Positions 5,482-6,012 of a stretch of 6,012 nucleotides of DNA are shown in pieces; positions within the stretch are counted from its first letter, which is position 1, and each line of letters opens with the position of its first letter. The translations under genes were made by a program, and so were the position numbers. Where the stretch lies: assembly GCA_934678915.1 (NCBI GenBank), contig CAKUSF010000125.1:1-6012 (forward strand). Reading direction: 5' to 3'. The notes under the pieces were generated by a model that saw nothing but the letters and a program-made list of their open reading frames with translations, was not told where the DNA came from and did no database searches. Origin of the DNA: an uncultured Bacteroidales bacterium. Lineage in GTDB: Bacteria > Bacteroidota > Bacteroidia > Bacteroidales > UBA932.

Positions 5482-6012
5482 TTATATGTTTAATTCATGC
5501 CCCTTATCCCTGTATCCCTGCGAAAGTGACTTTATCCGTTCAAGTGACAGACCTGCAACTTGTGCTATCTGCTCGACAGGCATGCCAAGCGCTAGCAAAG
5601 ACTTCGCAACGTCTATCATGGCGGCATCGCGCCCTTCGGCCTTTCCTTTCTCCACACCATCCTTGAGTCCGGTTCTATAGCCTTGCTGCTTGGCGCCCTC
5701 TATGTAGGGGACGCATTTCTTTCTCTGTCAACATAACACTGAAATAGTTATCAATCTCGTTGTCATCAAGGCCGCTTACACGCATCGCCTTCTCCAATCT
5801 GCCAAACCGCTCGTCATCTTTCGACCTCGACTTGGCAAAGATAGCGAAATTCCTGAATATTCGGCACCATCCTGCGACGGGACTGTCATATTCATCCGTG
5901 TAGTGCTTGATCCTTGGTAGTTCAAGGAGGTAGAACGAAATCTGATCGCCAAATGGCTCTGAGGTCTCTACTTCCTGAATGCGGTAATGGTAGAGAATCT
6001 TGTCCTCCGGTG
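5482..6012 (-). pseudogene. Rpn-family PD-(D/E)XK nuclease/transposase-like gene, frameshifted and partial
   Basis: The N-terminal part lies beyond 6012. From 6010 the frame reads PEDKILYHYRIQE, then ISFYLLELPRIKHY, FRNFAIFAKS and YFSVMLTEKEMRP before running into TAG at 5677-5675. The natural continuation lies in the next frame from 5706: YIEGAKQQGYRTGLKDG, EKGKAEGRDAA, then VAKSLLALGMPVEQIAQVAGLSLERIKSL, ending at TAA 5484-5482. This order (core, YIEGAKQQG repeat-rich tail, GLSLERI helix-turn) is that of Rpn/PD-(D/E)XK transposase-family proteins, which in characterised Rpn members are DNA endonucleases promoting recombination. One extra C in a run of four (5710-5707) breaks the frame, so the gene is probably inactive. 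The nuclease core, including its catalytic residues, would be off the window. A sequencing error or +1 frameshifting at CCC-C would be alternatives. Confidence 0.75.

Noticed and set aside
5463..5680. Two short plus-strand frames in the Rpn region
   Set aside because: They are antisense to the conserved C-terminal tail of the Rpn-family gene; that minus-strand reading matches a known family and these do not.

Overview
The window looks like a chromosomal segment of a Bacteroidales bacterium (phylum Bacteroidota). The genus cannot be fixed from the sequence alone. Four things support this: a fimbrillin-type lipoprotein locus with DUF5119 and DUF3575 partners; -33 TTTG / -7 TAnnTTTG promoter spacing ahead of rpmH; AT-rich leaders with only weak Shine-Dalgarno-like motifs; and a Bacteroidales-style Rpn/PD-(D/E)XK gene with a repeated EKGKAEG-type tail.

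Bases 1-4329, minus strand, hold a surface-fimbria (type V pilus-like) operon of at least four genes. In transcription order they are: an outer-membrane protein with an OmpA-like domain and a DUF3575 barrel-like domain (4329-2881); a DUF5119 lipoprotein overlapping it by ATGA (2884-1877); a fimbrillin-like lipoprotein (1834-629); and a second, paralogous fimbrillin-like lipoprotein that leaves the window (511-1). The inferred division of labour is an outer-membrane/cell-wall accessory protein, an anchor- or tip-like lipoprotein, and two structural subunits. The first gene carries a run of nine G near its 5' end. That run decides which of two start codons is in frame with the body of the gene, so the operon is a candidate for phase variation.

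Bases 4330-4622 are the divergent control region. They hold a candidate minus-strand promoter with a dyad where the fimbrial transcript should begin, and a near-consensus plus-strand promoter for rpmH.

Bases 4623-5275, plus strand, hold two housekeeping genes: rpmH (ribosomal protein L34), followed by a strong intrinsic terminator, and tadA (tRNA A34 deaminase).

Bases 5276-5481 contain no gene. They hold an imperfect inverted repeat and a pair of similar sites 41 bp apart. Bases 5482-6012, minus strand, hold the C-terminal part of an Rpn-family nuclease/transposase-like gene, broken by a one-base frameshift at a run of four C and running off the window.
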